Source: Alistipes sp.
GTDB taxonomy: Bacteria; Bacteroidota; Bacteroidia; Bacteroidales; Rikenellaceae
Length of the DNA: 52,460 bases
NCBI GenBank assembly: GCA_017379015.1
Contig: JAFNXN010000016.1
Location: 1 to 52,460 of the forward strand
Direction of reading: 5' to 3'
Shown here: positions 33,387 through 42,926 of the stretch, piece by piece
How the letters are laid out: each line of letters starts with the position of its first letter
Position numbering within the stretch: position 1 is the stretch's first letter
Position numbers and translations under genes: made by a program
The notes under the pieces: model-generated
What the model was told of the DNA's origin: nothing
What the model saw: only the letters and a program-made list of their open reading frames with translations
Databases searched by the model: none

Positions 33387-34460
33387 CTACTTATAGTCGT
33401 AAACTACGCTGTCACCAACAGGGCAGAGTGCCACGTTGACAACCTCGAACTTACCCTTCTCGTTCTTAGCCGAGGCGATGACCATCACCTTGAAGTTGTC
33501 GCGATTCCAGTTGTTGGTGGTAATCTCAAGCGACATGGCAAGTGATGCCTTCTCGCCTGTCTTGATTGTGCCAAGGTCGGTGCCCGAGATAGGATCTGTC
33601 GTAGCTGCCTGACGTATTGCATTGTTGTGAGTGTTCATCCACTCCTCCTTAGCATTTGTCTGCTTAGCGTAGATGCCATCCTCGAGAAGCCATGCGGTGA
33701 TGCGATACTCATTCTCGACAGCCGCCTTAACCTCAGCATTCACTATAACCGAGTTTGTAGCAAGGCTTGCTGAGGCTGCGATACCAGCATCGGCAGACTC
33801 CTTCCAGAGAGCGTCGATCTGCTGCATGATGTGTGCATCGTTGAACGATGAGGTGATGCTATACACAAAGTTGTAGGTAAGCGTAGGGTAGTTGCCCACA
33901 CTAAAGTAGCTCGAAACGGCAAAGGCTGCCGATGACTGTGCTGGATCCTGATTGCTGTAAGAGTGCGCCATCGCCTCGTAGTACTTCGAGTGGTAGTCGT
34001 CAGTCTCCTCAACACTCTTAAGAGCCTCCATCATCTGAGGACAGTAGCCGCATGTATTACCTGTGTGGTCTACGAGCAAGATGCGGTGGTTGAACGAGGT
34101 GCTAGCCTCGTTAGGATCGGCAGGAAGTGCTGGGATTGAGGGCAACACATTCACAAAGATAGACTCTGTGATGATGTTACCAGCCACGGCATAAAACTCA
34201 TACTTTCCATCCTCGGTAGGGGTGAAAGGGTTTGGCACCTCTACAAAGTCGTGGCTCTTATCGAAGATTGTAGCCTCCGAGGTGATGTCGGTGCCATCAT
34301 CCGCAATCAGGGTGAAGCTGATAGGGTTGTTCACCTCCAACGACTGTGGGGTTGCCGTAAGCTTTGCGCCACCCTCCGATGAGTTGTTTGGCTTAGGCTC
34401 GCAGCTAGCAAATGCAAGTGCTGCACATGCAAAGAGAGCTATAAACTTGGTAAATCTCAT
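33387..34460 (-). CDS. Omp28-like thioredoxin-fold lipoprotein (copy 2)
   Basis: A 357-residue paralogue of the downstream protein. A lipobox (AFASC) and short linker precede an Ig-like domain (about 32-112). The Omp28-type fold begins at NHRILLVDHTGNTCGYC, with C137 and C140 forming the CxxC. The two copies differ in the residues between the cysteines (GY against PN), which tunes redox potential in thioredoxins and may mean different partners. It is followed by copy 1 after 56 bp and preceded by the DUF6029-like gene. Confidence 0.85.
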   Translation of the reverse strand: MRFTKFIALFACAALAFASCEPKPNNSSEGGAKLTATPQSLEVNNPISFTLIADDGTDITSEATIFDKSHDFVEVPNPFTPTEDGKYEFYAVAGNIITESIFVNVLPSIPALPADPNEASTSFNHRILLVDHTGNTCGYCPQMMEALKSVEETDDYHSKYYEAMAHSYSNQDPAQSSAAFAVSSYFSVGNYPTLTYNFVYSITSSFNDAHIMQQIDALWKESADAGIAASASLATNSVIVNAEVKAAVENEYRITAWLLEDGIYAKQTNAKEEWMNTHNNAIRQAATTDPISGTDLGTIKTGEKASLAMSLEITTNNWNRDNFKVMVIASAKNEKGKFEVVNVALCPVGDSVVYDYK

Positions 34461-34482
34461 ACTCTTTATTGTCGGTTGTTAT

Positions 34483-36195
34483 TTAGAATGAGAGGGTTAC
34501 AGAGAGGTTTACACCTGTGTATGCTGGCTGGAAGCGGCATACACCACCCGAGCAAACGTAACCAGCGCGGTTGCGACCATACGATAGCTGTGCGCGGAGG
34601 CTGTTGTGAGTGAAGCTTGCACCTACCTGGTAGTAGTGGAGAAGGTAGTGGTCACCATCACCAAGTGAGTTGTAGAAGAAGTTGCCGTACTGCGCATCCT
34701 GCATCTTCTCGCAGTTCCACATATCGCTTACGTAGAAGCTAAACTTAGGAGCAAAGTTGTACTCGATGGTACCTGCTACCCAGTCGCCCTCGTAGTCGTT
34801 AGAGGCAAGATACTGAGCCTCAACGCGGATAGAGTGCTTCTTATTGAACTTGTAGGTTACGTCACCCACGAAGATGTGTGAACGGCAGTAGTGAGCCATT
34901 GGAGAGTCGAAGTGGTTGATCTCCTCGTCCCAACGCTGGAATGAGTAGAGGAATGTTGTCTTGAGTGACTTGTTCCACTGACGCTCTACGTCGAAGTTGA
35001 AGTCGAGCCATACGTTGCGACCCTCCATCTCCATGCCAAATGCCTCGTGATCAATGGTGTTGAACATCGAGAAGTTAGCGTGGAAGTTCCAGTACTTGCT
35101 ACGCATCTTAGGGTTGCGGATAGAGTAGTAGAGGTCGATCTGACCACCAATCTCACCACCGGTGTGAACGCTTGAACCACGATATGGGTTGAGGTTGGCG
35201 AGTGAGTAGGTGTGCTGACGGGTGAGCAGTGGGAGGTAGTTCATCACATTACCACCGCCGATACCCAATGGACGAAGCTCAATGTTGGTAAGCATGTTCT
35301 CCTGACGACGGAAGGTTGCCGATGCTGAGAAACGCTTGTAGTTGTAGCCAAGGTCGATGCTTACAACATTACCCTTTGCTGCTGGCAATACTGGGTTGTA
35401 GAGATCGTTGTTGAGCTTTGCTGCATACTCACCACGGAATGAGATGCCCTTGTACTCAACATTTGCACGACCCGATACCATATTGAGGATGTCGCCATCA
35501 ACACCAGTGAGGCTTAGCATGAAATCATCTGCAATACCCTTCTGGCGGCGACCAACGTAGCTACCCTCAACAGATACCATGCCGTCGTACCAGCCGATGA
35601 TGTCTGAGATAGATACTGAGAGATCAGCACCCCAGATTAGGTTCTTCGAGCGTACATCGTAGAGGCGTGGAGCACCTGCCAACACCTTCACGTTGACGAA
35701 GTTGTTGAAGTTGTAGTAGGCGCGAGCACCTGCCAACGAGTTGTTGAATGCCAAGGCACGATCCTCGTAAGAACGGAAGATCAAGCCGTTGCCAAACTGA
35801 TCAAAGATATCACCAAGGCGTACACCCCAGTTCTGATCCTCCCACTGTACATACTTTGTAACAAAGGCAGTGAGCTTAGAGTCGCGCTGCTGATACTCGT
35901 ATGCGTCGTAGCCATAGAGAGATGGAAGGTAGCCATCGAGCTGAACACCTGCCGAGAAGCGACCGAGACGGTAGTCGACCTTAAGGTAGTCGTTTGAACC
36001 GAAGTTGCCACGTGTGCGATCGTCTGGGTTGATAAGACCGATCTCCTCAAGGGTCTTGTCCTTAGCGTAGTAGTTGTTGTTGCTCTCCAAGGCCACTGTA
36101 AGCTGACCCTCGTTGCCAACCTTGATCTGTGCAGATGCCTCGCTAGCAAGTGAGGCAAGAGCCAAAACGCTGATTAAGAGTAAAAATTTCTTCAT
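34483..36195 (-). CDS. DUF6029-like outer-membrane beta-barrel protein
   Basis: A 570-residue protein with a signal peptide (ending ASAQ) and a long series of aromatic, alternating beta-strands such as YYNFNNFVNVKVLAG, ending in TGVNLSVTLSF. A C-terminal Phe and this pattern indicate an outer-membrane beta-barrel. I recall this family as DUF6029, often beside Omp28 genes, but cannot check that here. The frame is open to 36243; ATG 36195 is chosen because the signal peptide starts there. The neighbours (CxxC lipoproteins and a TlpA-like protein) suggest a redox or export role for the group. Confidence 0.8.
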   Translation of the reverse strand: MKKFLLLISVLALASLASEASAQIKVGNEGQLTVALESNNNYYAKDKTLEEIGLINPDDRTRGNFGSNDYLKVDYRLGRFSAGVQLDGYLPSLYGYDAYEYQQRDSKLTAFVTKYVQWEDQNWGVRLGDIFDQFGNGLIFRSYEDRALAFNNSLAGARAYYNFNNFVNVKVLAGAPRLYDVRSKNLIWGADLSVSISDIIGWYDGMVSVEGSYVGRRQKGIADDFMLSLTGVDGDILNMVSGRANVEYKGISFRGEYAAKLNNDLYNPVLPAAKGNVVSIDLGYNYKRFSASATFRRQENMLTNIELRPLGIGGGNVMNYLPLLTRQHTYSLANLNPYRGSSVHTGGEIGGQIDLYYSIRNPKMRSKYWNFHANFSMFNTIDHEAFGMEMEGRNVWLDFNFDVERQWNKSLKTTFLYSFQRWDEEINHFDSPMAHYCRSHIFVGDVTYKFNKKHSIRVEAQYLASNDYEGDWVAGTIEYNFAPKFSFYVSDMWNCEKMQDAQYGNFFYNSLGDGDHYLLHYYQVGASFTHNSLRAQLSYGRNRAGYVCSGGVCRFQPAYTGVNLSVTLSF

Positions 36196-36270
36196 TGCGT
36201 GTAGTTTATATTTCGGCATAAGGGGAGTTGCGGCTGACCACAACTCCCTATGCCATCAGTTTAGTTAATG

Positions 36271-36747
36271 TTACTGAAGTGCCTTGATCTCCTCGAAGAG
36301 CTTCTGCTCGCTACCTGGAGTGTAGCCCGAGTGTGATGCTACGATGTTGCCATTGCCATCAACAACGAAGGTGTGTGGTGTGAGGCTCACGTTCATAGCG
36401 CGCTTCAAATCCTGGTTCTTGTCGAAGAGGCAAGTGTAACCCTCCCAGTTGTTAACCATGCTACGTGCGCGGCTTACCGAACGAGCATCGTCAACAGATA
36501 CGGCTACTACCTTGAAGTTAGCCTCCTCCAACCACTCGTCGAGGTTAGAGTAGATAGCGTTAAGCTCCATGATACATGGCTTGCATGTTGTAGACCAGAA
36601 TGAGATGATCATAGGTGTGCCATCAACAACCTCCTTGATTGAGACAACCTTACCCTCCTGGTTCTCAACCTTAACATCTGGAAGTGACTGTGCCGAAGCA
36701 GTGAAGCCCATAACAAGGGCAGTCATCAAAAACAAAAACTTTTTCAT
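36271..36747 (-). CDS. TlpA-like periplasmic thioredoxin
   Basis: A 158-residue protein with a signal peptide (about 1-20) and a TlpA/ResA-type thioredoxin fold. The active site is FWSTTCKPC (C55, C58) and the cis-Pro segment is SLTPHTFVVD. Such proteins usually reduce disulfides or help c-type cytochrome maturation in the periplasm. It is the first gene of the minus-strand operon with the DUF6029-like barrel and two Omp28-like CxxC lipoproteins, so it may supply reducing equivalents to them. That link is inferred. Confidence 0.88.
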   Translation of the reverse strand: MKKFLFLMTALVMGFTASAQSLPDVKVENQEGKVVSIKEVVDGTPMIISFWSTTCKPCIMELNAIYSNLDEWLEEANFKVVAVSVDDARSVSRARSMVNNWEGYTCLFDKNQDLKRAMNVSLTPHTFVVDGNGNIVASHSGYTPGSEQKLFEEIKALQ

Positions 36748-37038
36748 GGTTCAAATAAGTGTTAGTTAATAATTATTATTCCTCCTAATAAGTCTGTTGT
36801 GCGGCAGTGATTACTCATGCTACTACAACTAGCAAACGTGTTAAAATAGATGTTGGTATCCAGTAACTTACATTTTGTTGTGTGTAGTCAATACCTATTA
36901 TCTATATTATTTGTGCGCAAGATAGTGATTTTATCTCAATTTTCAGCAATTATTCGGCGAAAAAATGTGTGAACTAGCCAAAATGGGGGTTGAACCGTAT
37001 ATTTGAGATATGTTGATATAGTTTTGCAGAATTGCATT
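36748..37038. other. AT-rich divergent intergenic region
   Basis: This separates the TlpA operon (minus) from the GH5 gene (plus). No gene is visible. A minus-strand TATCTTG near 36915 is close to, but not, a -7 element. A plus-strand TATATTTG near 36993 matches -7 but lacks a partner at the right distance. Confidence 0.5.
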
Positions 37039-37068
37039 TTTGTGATAACGAAAAAAATCGTACCTTTG
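37039..37068 (+). promoter_or_regulatory. Promoter of the GH5 gene
   Basis: TTTG (37039-37042), 18 bp, TACCTTTG (37061-37068). The ATG at 37104 follows about 35 bp later. The position of the -7 element rules out the upstream ATG at 37032 as start. Confidence 0.75.
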
Positions 37069-37103
37069 TCCAAAACAACTATGTGTCTAACGTAATCTTA
37101 AAA

Positions 37104-38429
37104 ATGATGAGAATCTTCAAACTCCTATGTGCAGTGCTTGTGCTTGGTGTGGCTGTGGCTCTAACATCTTGTGAGTCAGCAGCTCCTGTAAGCAGTATCA
37201 TCACTGTCGAGAATGGACAATTTATGCGCGATGGAAAGCCCTACTACTTTGTGGGTACAAACTTTTGGTATGGTGCAATACTTGGCTCCGAGGGCGAGGG
37301 TGGCAACCGCGAGCGTCTCTGCAAAGAGCTTGACTTCATGAAGGCAAACGGCATCGACAACCTTCGTGTGTTGATTGGTGGCGAGGGCGAGAATGGTCTG
37401 CTGGGCAAGATCGAGCCTAACTTGCAGCCTAAGCCCGGCGAGTATAACGACGAGGTGTTGGCGGGTCTCGACTACCTCCTTATGGAGCTTGGCAAGCGTC
37501 GTATGACAGCCGTGCTATACTTCAATAACGCCTGGGAGTGGAGTGGCGGCTACACTCAGTATGTCGCATGGGCAAACAACACACCTGTGCTTGTCCCACG
37601 TGTTGATGGCTGGTTCTCGTACAATACGTTTGCTGGCGAGTTTGTGCGTAACGAGCGTGCTAAGGAGCTCTTCTACAACCATGTGCGCTACATCGTTACT
37701 CGCACAAATCGCTATACTGGCGTTAAGTATATCGACGACCCTGCAATCTTCTCATGGCAGATCTCGAACGAGCCACGCGCCTTTAGCTCTAAGGAGCAGG
37801 ACAACAAGGAGGCATTTGCTGAGTGGCTTGCTACATCGGCAAAACTCATCCGCGAGCTCGACCCCAACCACATGATCTCGACAGGCTCGGAGGGCTACTA
37901 CGGTTGTGAGTGGGATATGGATCTATGCGAGAAGATTCACGCCATAGAGGAGATCTCCTATATCAACTGCCACGTATGGCCCTACAACTGGAAGTGGTTG
38001 CGTGGCGACCACATGAAGGAGGACCTTCAGAAGTCGTGCGAGAATACTGAGGAGTATATCAATATGCACCTTGAGCTGGCAAATAAGATCAATAAACCCC
38101 TTGTGGTTGAGGAGTTTGGCATGCCTCGCGATGATATGGATTTCCGTAAGAGGAGTGGCGTAGAGTGTCGCGATGCTTACTATAAGTTTGTATTTGCGAT
38201 GATCGAGAAGGATGCTGCTGCAGGTGGAAAGTTTGCGGGTTGCAACTTCTGGTCGTGGGGTGGCTATGCCGTAACCAACGTCGAGGACCATGAGTACTGG
38301 GCTAAGGGCGACGACTACACTGGCGACCCAGCGCAGGAGCAGCAGGGACTAAACTCAATATTTGTTGAGGACGACTCAACAATGGAGATTATTCGCTCTA
38401 CAAACTGCCGTCTGGGTAATATCGAGTAG
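37104..38429 (+). CDS. GH5 endo-beta-mannanase-like lipoprotein
   Basis: A 441-residue retaining glycoside hydrolase of family 5, closest in feel to the mannanase subfamily. A lipobox (LTSC, Cys23) precedes a single catalytic barrel that begins near YYFVGTNFWYG. Acid/base E223 lies in SNEPR and nucleophile E337 in VEEFG, 114 residues apart. The Bacteroidota fold is complete and no binding module is attached. The start is ATG 37104 or 37107, because the promoter lies inside the longer frame. It is monocistronic between a divergent operon and a terminator, so it may act alone on plant or yeast mannan. Substrate is inferred. Confidence 0.88.
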   Translation: MMRIFKLLCAVLVLGVAVALTSCESAAPVSSIITVENGQFMRDGKPYYFVGTNFWYGAILGSEGEGGNRERLCKELDFMKANGIDNLRVLIGGEGENGLLGKIEPNLQPKPGEYNDEVLAGLDYLLMELGKRRMTAVLYFNNAWEWSGGYTQYVAWANNTPVLVPRVDGWFSYNTFAGEFVRNERAKELFYNHVRYIVTRTNRYTGVKYIDDPAIFSWQISNEPRAFSSKEQDNKEAFAEWLATSAKLIRELDPNHMISTGSEGYYGCEWDMDLCEKIHAIEEISYINCHVWPYNWKWLRGDHMKEDLQKSCENTEEYINMHLELANKINKPLVVEEFGMPRDDMDFRKRSGVECRDAYYKFVFAMIEKDAAAGGKFAGCNFWSWGGYAVTNVEDHEYWAKGDDYTGDPAQEQQGLNSIFVEDDSTMEIIRSTNCRLGNIE

Positions 38430-38453
38430 CTATAGACTACGTTATAAAAATAG

Positions 38454-38494
38454 TAGGCTGGTCACAATCGAACCTAATCGAAGTGACCAGCCTA
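38454..38494. terminator. Bidirectional terminator between GH5 and rpoN
   Basis: A perfect 12-bp stem (TAGGCTGGTCAC with GTGACCAGCCTA) with a 17-base loop, followed by a T-rich stretch. It lies between convergent genes. Confidence 0.85.
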
Positions 38495-38515
38495 TATTTT
38501 GTTTTTAAGGCGCAG

Positions 38516-39949
38516 TTATATCTGTTTACGCATGCGTGCTACGGGGATGTCAAGCATCTCGCGGTACTTGGCAACGGTGCGTCGCGCAATGCGATAGCCG
38601 CGCTCGTTGAGGATGTCCATAAGGTTTTCGTCGGTAAGCGGATGACGCTTGTCCTCGGTGTCGATGCACTCCTGAAGGATGGTCTTAATCTCGTGGCTCG
38701 ACACCTCCTCGCCCGAGGATGTGTGCATAGCCTCCGAAAAGAGCGACTTGAGGAGTATGATGCCAAACGATGTCTGTATGTACTTGCTATTCACCACGCG
38801 CGAGATGGTCGACACGTCGAGTCCCGTCTGATCGGCAATGTCGCGAAGGATCATCGGGCGTAGCTTGCTCTTGTCGCCATCCTGAAAGTATTCGCGCTGA
38901 AAGTCAAGGATGGTCTGCATCGTGCGCATGAGGGTGTCGTGGCGCTGCTTGATAGCCGAAATAAACCACTTAGCAGAGTCTATCTTCGACTTCACAAATT
39001 GCACAGCCTCGCGATCTTCGGCCTTGATAGTGCCATCGGGGGCAACCATATCCTTGATCATGTCGCGATAACGGCGCGAGATGCGCACCTCGGGAATGCC
39101 CTGAGAGTTGAGCATGAGGCGTAGCTTGCCATCGCTATTGTCAAGCAGAAAGTCGGGAGTGATATATGGCGTGGTGTCAACACCGCCATCGGTGTAGAGG
39201 TTGCCAGGCTTGGGCGATAGGCTGCGTATATACTCTATAGCATCGCGAAACTCCTCCTCGGTGATCTCCATACGCATCATGAGGCGTTCGTAGTGTTTCT
39301 TGCTGAAGGCCTCGAAATGCGACGATATGATTTTGAATGCCAGTGCTTTATCTTTGGTGTCAAGACGCTGCTGACGCATCTGTAGCAGCAGGCACTCTTG
39401 CAGCGAGCGTGCGCCAATGCCGGCAGGCTCAAGATCCTGAACAATGGCGAGTATGCGCTCAAGCTCCTCTACCGAGACCTCCATGCCACGCGTGAAGGCG
39501 AGGTCGTCCGAAAGTGAGGCTAGGTCGCGACGCAGGTAGCCGTCGTCGTCGATGCTACCGACGATGTAGGCAGCAATGATCATCTCCTCCTCGTCTAGCG
39601 AACGGAAGCGTAGCTGCTCGATGAGTGATTCGCCAAGCGACCTGCCGTCGGAGATGTAGACGGGTCGCTGCTTATCATCCTTCGAGAAGTTGTTGATGCG
39701 AGCCTTGTAGGATGGGGTGTCGTCCTCGCGACCGAGATACTCCTCGACAGATATTTTCTGAGGCTCCTCCTCCCTATCCTCCTTATTCTCAGACTCCTCC
39801 TCTAATACGATATTCTCCTCGATCTCGCGCTTGATGCGCTCCTCAAGCTGCATGGTGGGCAGCTCCAGAAGCTTTATCATCTGGATCTGTTGCGGCGAGA
39901 TCTTAGTCTGTAGCGATATTGTCTGTTGAAGTCTGTTTGCCATACTCAT
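38516..39949 (-). CDS. rpoN: RNA polymerase sigma-54 factor
   Basis: A 477-residue sigma-54. The Gln/Leu-rich N-terminal activator region (LQTKISPQQIQMIKLLELP) is followed by an acidic linker and the core-binding region. The DNA-binding part has the helix-turn-helix and the C-terminal RpoN box ARRTVAKYRE (455-464). Sigma-54 needs AAA+ activators, none of which is in this window. ATG 39949 and ATG 39943 are both possible starts. The gene follows asnS by 103 bp with a large inverted repeat in between, so it may be transcribed partly from asnS. Confidence 0.95.
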   Translation of the reverse strand: MSMANRLQQTISLQTKISPQQIQMIKLLELPTMQLEERIKREIEENIVLEEESENKEDREEEPQKISVEEYLGREDDTPSYKARINNFSKDDKQRPVYISDGRSLGESLIEQLRFRSLDEEEMIIAAYIVGSIDDDGYLRRDLASLSDDLAFTRGMEVSVEELERILAIVQDLEPAGIGARSLQECLLLQMRQQRLDTKDKALAFKIISSHFEAFSKKHYERLMMRMEITEEEFRDAIEYIRSLSPKPGNLYTDGGVDTTPYITPDFLLDNSDGKLRLMLNSQGIPEVRISRRYRDMIKDMVAPDGTIKAEDREAVQFVKSKIDSAKWFISAIKQRHDTLMRTMQTILDFQREYFQDGDKSKLRPMILRDIADQTGLDVSTISRVVNSKYIQTSFGIILLKSLFSEAMHTSSGEEVSSHEIKTILQECIDTEDKRHPLTDENLMDILNERGYRIARRTVAKYREMLDIPVARMRKQI

Positions 39950-39971
39950 CTATTTGTTAACGGTCCAAAAC

Positions 39972-40034
39972 GAAGAAGTCGTATAACATTGCCCCTCTAG
40001 ATGTTGTAGATGGACTATGTTAGACGGCTTCTTC
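39972..40034. repeat. 18-bp imperfect inverted repeat between asnS and rpoN
   Basis: Arms at 39972-39989 and 40017-40034 match at 16 of 18 positions (core GAAGAAG and CTTCTTC). On the minus strand only TTTT follows, so it would be a weak terminator or a processing/attenuation structure for rpoN. Confidence 0.65.
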
Positions 40035-40052
40035 ATAGGCTCTCGTTGGCTC

Positions 40053-41441
40053 TTAGAACTCTGCGTTCTTCGGAGTACGTGGGAATGGGATCACATCACG
40101 GATGTTGCCCATACCTGTAACGAAGAGGAGCAGACGCTCAAAGCCAAGTCCGAAGCCAGAGTGTGGTGCTGAACCCCAACGACGTGTGTCGAGATACCAC
40201 CATAGCTCCTTGCGGCTCATGCCTAACTCATCAACTCTTGCACAAAGCTTGCCAAAGTCTGCCTCACGCTCCGAACCACCGATAATTTCGCCAATCTGTG
40301 GGAACAAAACGTCCATAGCGCGTACGGTCTTGCCGTCCTCGTTCTGCTTCATGTAGAATGCCTTGATCTCCTTAGGGTAGTTGATAAGGATTACTGGACG
40401 CTTGAAGTGCTCCTCAACGAGATAACGCTCGTGCTCCGACTGAAGGTCGCAACCCCACTCGCATGGGAACTCGAACTTCTTGCCCGATGCCTTCAAGATC
40501 TCGATACCGTCGGTGTAGTCGAGGCGTACGAAGTCGTTGTCGAGAACAAACTGAAGACGCTCCAAAAGACCCTTATCCCACATCTTGTTCATGAACTCAA
40601 GATCCTCGCGGCAGTTCTCCAAAGCGTAGCGGATCAAGTACTTGAGGAAGTCCTCAGCAAGATCCATGTCGTCCTGGAGCTCGTAGAATGCCATCTCGGG
40701 CTCGATCATCCAGAACTCAGCCAAGTGGCGTGGAGTGTTTGAGTTCTCGGCGCGGAATGTAGGACCAAAGGTGTAGATCTGACCAAGTGCCAATGCACCA
40801 AGCTCACCCTCGAGCTGACCCGATACGGTGAGACTACAAGGCTTGCCAAAGAAGTCCTGAGTGTAGTCTACTGTTCCATCCTCGTTGCGTGGTGGGTTCT
40901 GCATGTCGAGTGTCGACACGTTGAACATAGCACCTGCACCCTCGCAGTCCGAAGCGGTGATGAGTGGAGTATGCAAGTAGTAGAAGCCCTTGTCGTTGAA
41001 ATACTTGTGGATGGCGTATGCCATAGCATGACGGATGCGCAATACAGCACCAAAGGTGTTGGTGCGAGGACGCAAGTAGGCGATGTCGCGAAGGAACTCG
41101 AGTGTGTGACCCTTCTTCTGGAGAGGGTATGTCTCAGGATCGGCAGTACCATAGATCTCGATCTTCGATGCCTGCACCTCGACACCCTGACCAGCACCGA
41201 GTGATGCTACGAGCTTGCCATCAACGCGCAAGCAAGCACCTGTAGTGACGCTCTTAAGCTCTGCCTCGTCAATCTGCGCAAAGTCAACAACAACCTGGAT
41301 GTTGGCAACGCACGAACCATCGTTAAGTGCGATGAAGGCTACGTTTTTGTTGCCTCGCTTTGTGCGAACCCAGCCCTTTACGGTAATATCTCTGCCGTCG
41401 CCCTCCATCTTGAGGATCTCGGCAATACGTGTAAGTTTCAT
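40053..41441 (-). CDS. asnS: Asparaginyl-tRNA synthetase
   Basis: A 462-residue class II aminoacyl-tRNA synthetase that charges tRNA-Asn. An N-terminal OB-fold anticodon-binding domain ([20 protein letters not shown]) is followed by motif 2 ([21 protein letters not shown]) and motif 3 ([15 protein letters not shown]), with the typical [11 protein letters not shown] end. The frame is open to 41483; ATG 41441 is chosen since [10 protein letters not shown] is the usual start. A -7 element lies upstream. Confidence 0.96.
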   Translation of the reverse strand: MKLTRIAEILKMEGDGRDITVKGWVRTKRGNKNVAFIALNDGSCVANIQVVVDFAQIDEAELKSVTTGACLRVDGKLVASLGAGQGVEVQASKIEIYGTADPETYPLQKKGHTLEFLRDIAYLRPRTNTFGAVLRIRHAMAYAIHKYFNDKGFYYLHTPLITASDCEGAGAMFNVSTLDMQNPPRNEDGTVDYTQDFFGKPCSLTVSGQLEGELGALALGQIYTFGPTFRAENSNTPRHLAEFWMIEPEMAFYELQDDMDLAEDFLKYLIRYALENCREDLEFMNKMWDKGLLERLQFVLDNDFVRLDYTDGIEILKASGKKFEFPCEWGCDLQSEHERYLVEEHFKRPVILINYPKEIKAFYMKQNEDGKTVRAMDVLFPQIGEIIGGSEREADFGKLCARVDELGMSRKELWWYLDTRRWGSAPHSGFGLGFERLLLFVTGMGNIRDVIPFPRTPKNAEF

Positions 41442-41523
41442 AGTGTATATAATTTTGTATATTCTCCCTTGTGTGCATACCACTCGCCTAGCGCGCCTGC
41501 GTTAGTAACGCGTGATAATCGTG

Positions 41524-41531
41524 CAAAATTA
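41524..41531 (-). promoter_or_regulatory. -7 element for asnS
   Basis: TAATTTTG on the minus strand fits TAnnTTTG; no clear -33 TTTG is seen. It is back-to-back with the promoter of the GH2-like gene. Confidence 0.45.
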
Positions 41532-41550
41532 CTAAAAAAAATGTAAACGA

Positions 41551-41580
41551 TTGCATATTATCTGCTTTTTTGTACCTTTG
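41551..41580 (+). promoter_or_regulatory. Promoter of the GH2-like gene cluster
   Basis: TTG (41551-41553), 19 bp, TACCTTTG (41573-41580). The ATG is 15 bp downstream. It probably drives the tightly packed genes as far as kdsC. Confidence 0.72.
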
Positions 41581-41595
41581 TACTAAATTGATTAT

Positions 41596-42924
41596 ATGAA
41601 AAGATCTATTTTATACCTCGTTGCGCTGCTCTTTATGGGGGCTTTTTGTTGTGCGGAGCTCTCGGCGCAGTCGATTGTTCGACGTTCGGAGTTTTTGTGT
41701 TATGATAAGCGTACCGATGCTGAGGCTGACCTGCGTGGTGAGATTGAGAAGTATATTAAGTTCTCGCCACAGGTGGTCTACGAGGGTGGTGGCAAGGTGC
41801 GAGCTGTCTACGAGCAGCAGATCGAAGTGCCCGCCTCGTGGAACGATTTTAATGCCTATCTGCACGTCGAGAATGTGGGGGGCGAGTACTCGATATTTGT
41901 CAATGGAGTGCAGATAACTGAGCCTATTGATAGGTTTACGCCTACCGATGTCTACATCTCCAAAAATCTTGAGCAGGGGGCAAATACCATTGCTGTTGTT
42001 GTGGTCGATGAGCCATATATGACCTATATCTCTGAGTCGCTTACAATGCCTGAGCGTCAGCAGTTTGACAACTGCTATATCTTTGCTCAGCGACGTGTGG
42101 GTGTTGTCGACTATAATGCCCGCTTGCTACCCGATGCTGAGAATCGTTTTGCCCGCCTTAAGCTCGATATAGCCGTTGAGAATAGCTTTACAACCAACGA
42201 GACATTGGAGCTTGGCTACGACATATATGACCCTGATGGCAAACTGGTCGACTATGCCGTAAATCGCTACTTCATACCTGCCGAGTCGCGCGATACGATC
42301 ACCTACGATCCTTACTCCTATAACTCTAACCAGTGGCGTTGGTCGGCAACAAACCCCAAGCTCTATAGTGTGATGATATATGTTAAGCGAGGTGGCGTTT
42401 TGCGTGAATACATCCCCTTTAAACTTGGCATCGCAAAGTATGGCTATAATGAGAAGGGCGAGATTTTGCTCTTCGATGAGCCACTGCGACTCGTGAAGCG
42501 TAAGTATAACTCGGCGGCGACCATGGCAGCTACCGAGAGCGAAATTAAGAAGCTTAAGTCGCAGGGTGTTAATTGCTTGTGTCCTGAGTATCCTCAGCCT
42601 ATGTGGTTCTATTCGATATGTGATCGTGTGGGTATGTATGTGATCGATTGTGCCGCCATATCATCTCCATCGAAGGGTGACGATCGCACTGTGGGTGGCA
42701 CGCCTTCGAATGACCCACGTCTTGTTGAGGAGTATCTTCGTCGTGTTGAGACTATGTATCGACGTGCGCAAAACCATGTCTCGATCATCGCCTTCTCGTT
42801 GGGTAATGCCTCGTCGGGAAATGGATACAACATGTATAAGGCATACGAGCTCCTTAAGAGCTATAACGACTCGCGCCCAATCATATTTGAGGGTGCTGAT
42901 GGTGAGTGGAATACCGATTTGTAA
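41596..42924 (+). CDS. GH2-like secreted protein lacking the catalytic acid (pseudo-enzyme)
   Basis: A 442-residue protein with a signal peptide (ending LSAQ). It resembles the N-terminal two thirds of a GH2 beta-galactosidase: a sugar-binding jelly roll (about 60-150), an Ig-like domain (165-290) and the beginning of a TIM barrel. The family motif SLGNE, whose Glu is the acid/base, reads SLGNA here (A405), and the protein ends 37 residues later, before any nucleophile. It is therefore probably not a glycosidase. The downstream rlmH ATG is 2 bp past its stop, so the end is not a random cut. A binding or structural role is inferred. Confidence 0.82.
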   Translation: MKRSILYLVALLFMGAFCCAELSAQSIVRRSEFLCYDKRTDAEADLRGEIEKYIKFSPQVVYEGGGKVRAVYEQQIEVPASWNDFNAYLHVENVGGEYSIFVNGVQITEPIDRFTPTDVYISKNLEQGANTIAVVVVDEPYMTYISESLTMPERQQFDNCYIFAQRRVGVVDYNARLLPDAENRFARLKLDIAVENSFTTNETLELGYDIYDPDGKLVDYAVNRYFIPAESRDTITYDPYSYNSNQWRWSATNPKLYSVMIYVKRGGVLREYIPFKLGIAKYGYNEKGEILLFDEPLRLVKRKYNSAATMAATESEIKKLKSQGVNCLCPEYPQPMWFYSICDRVGMYVIDCAAISSPSKGDDRTVGGTPSNDPRLVEEYLRRVETMYRRAQNHVSIIAFSLGNASSGNGYNMYKAYELLKSYNDSRPIIFEGADGEWNTDL

Positions 42925-42926
42925 GC

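Noticed and set aside
38430-41600. Sigma-54 promoter near rpoN
   Set aside because: No GG/GC pair with the right spacing was recognised next to these genes.
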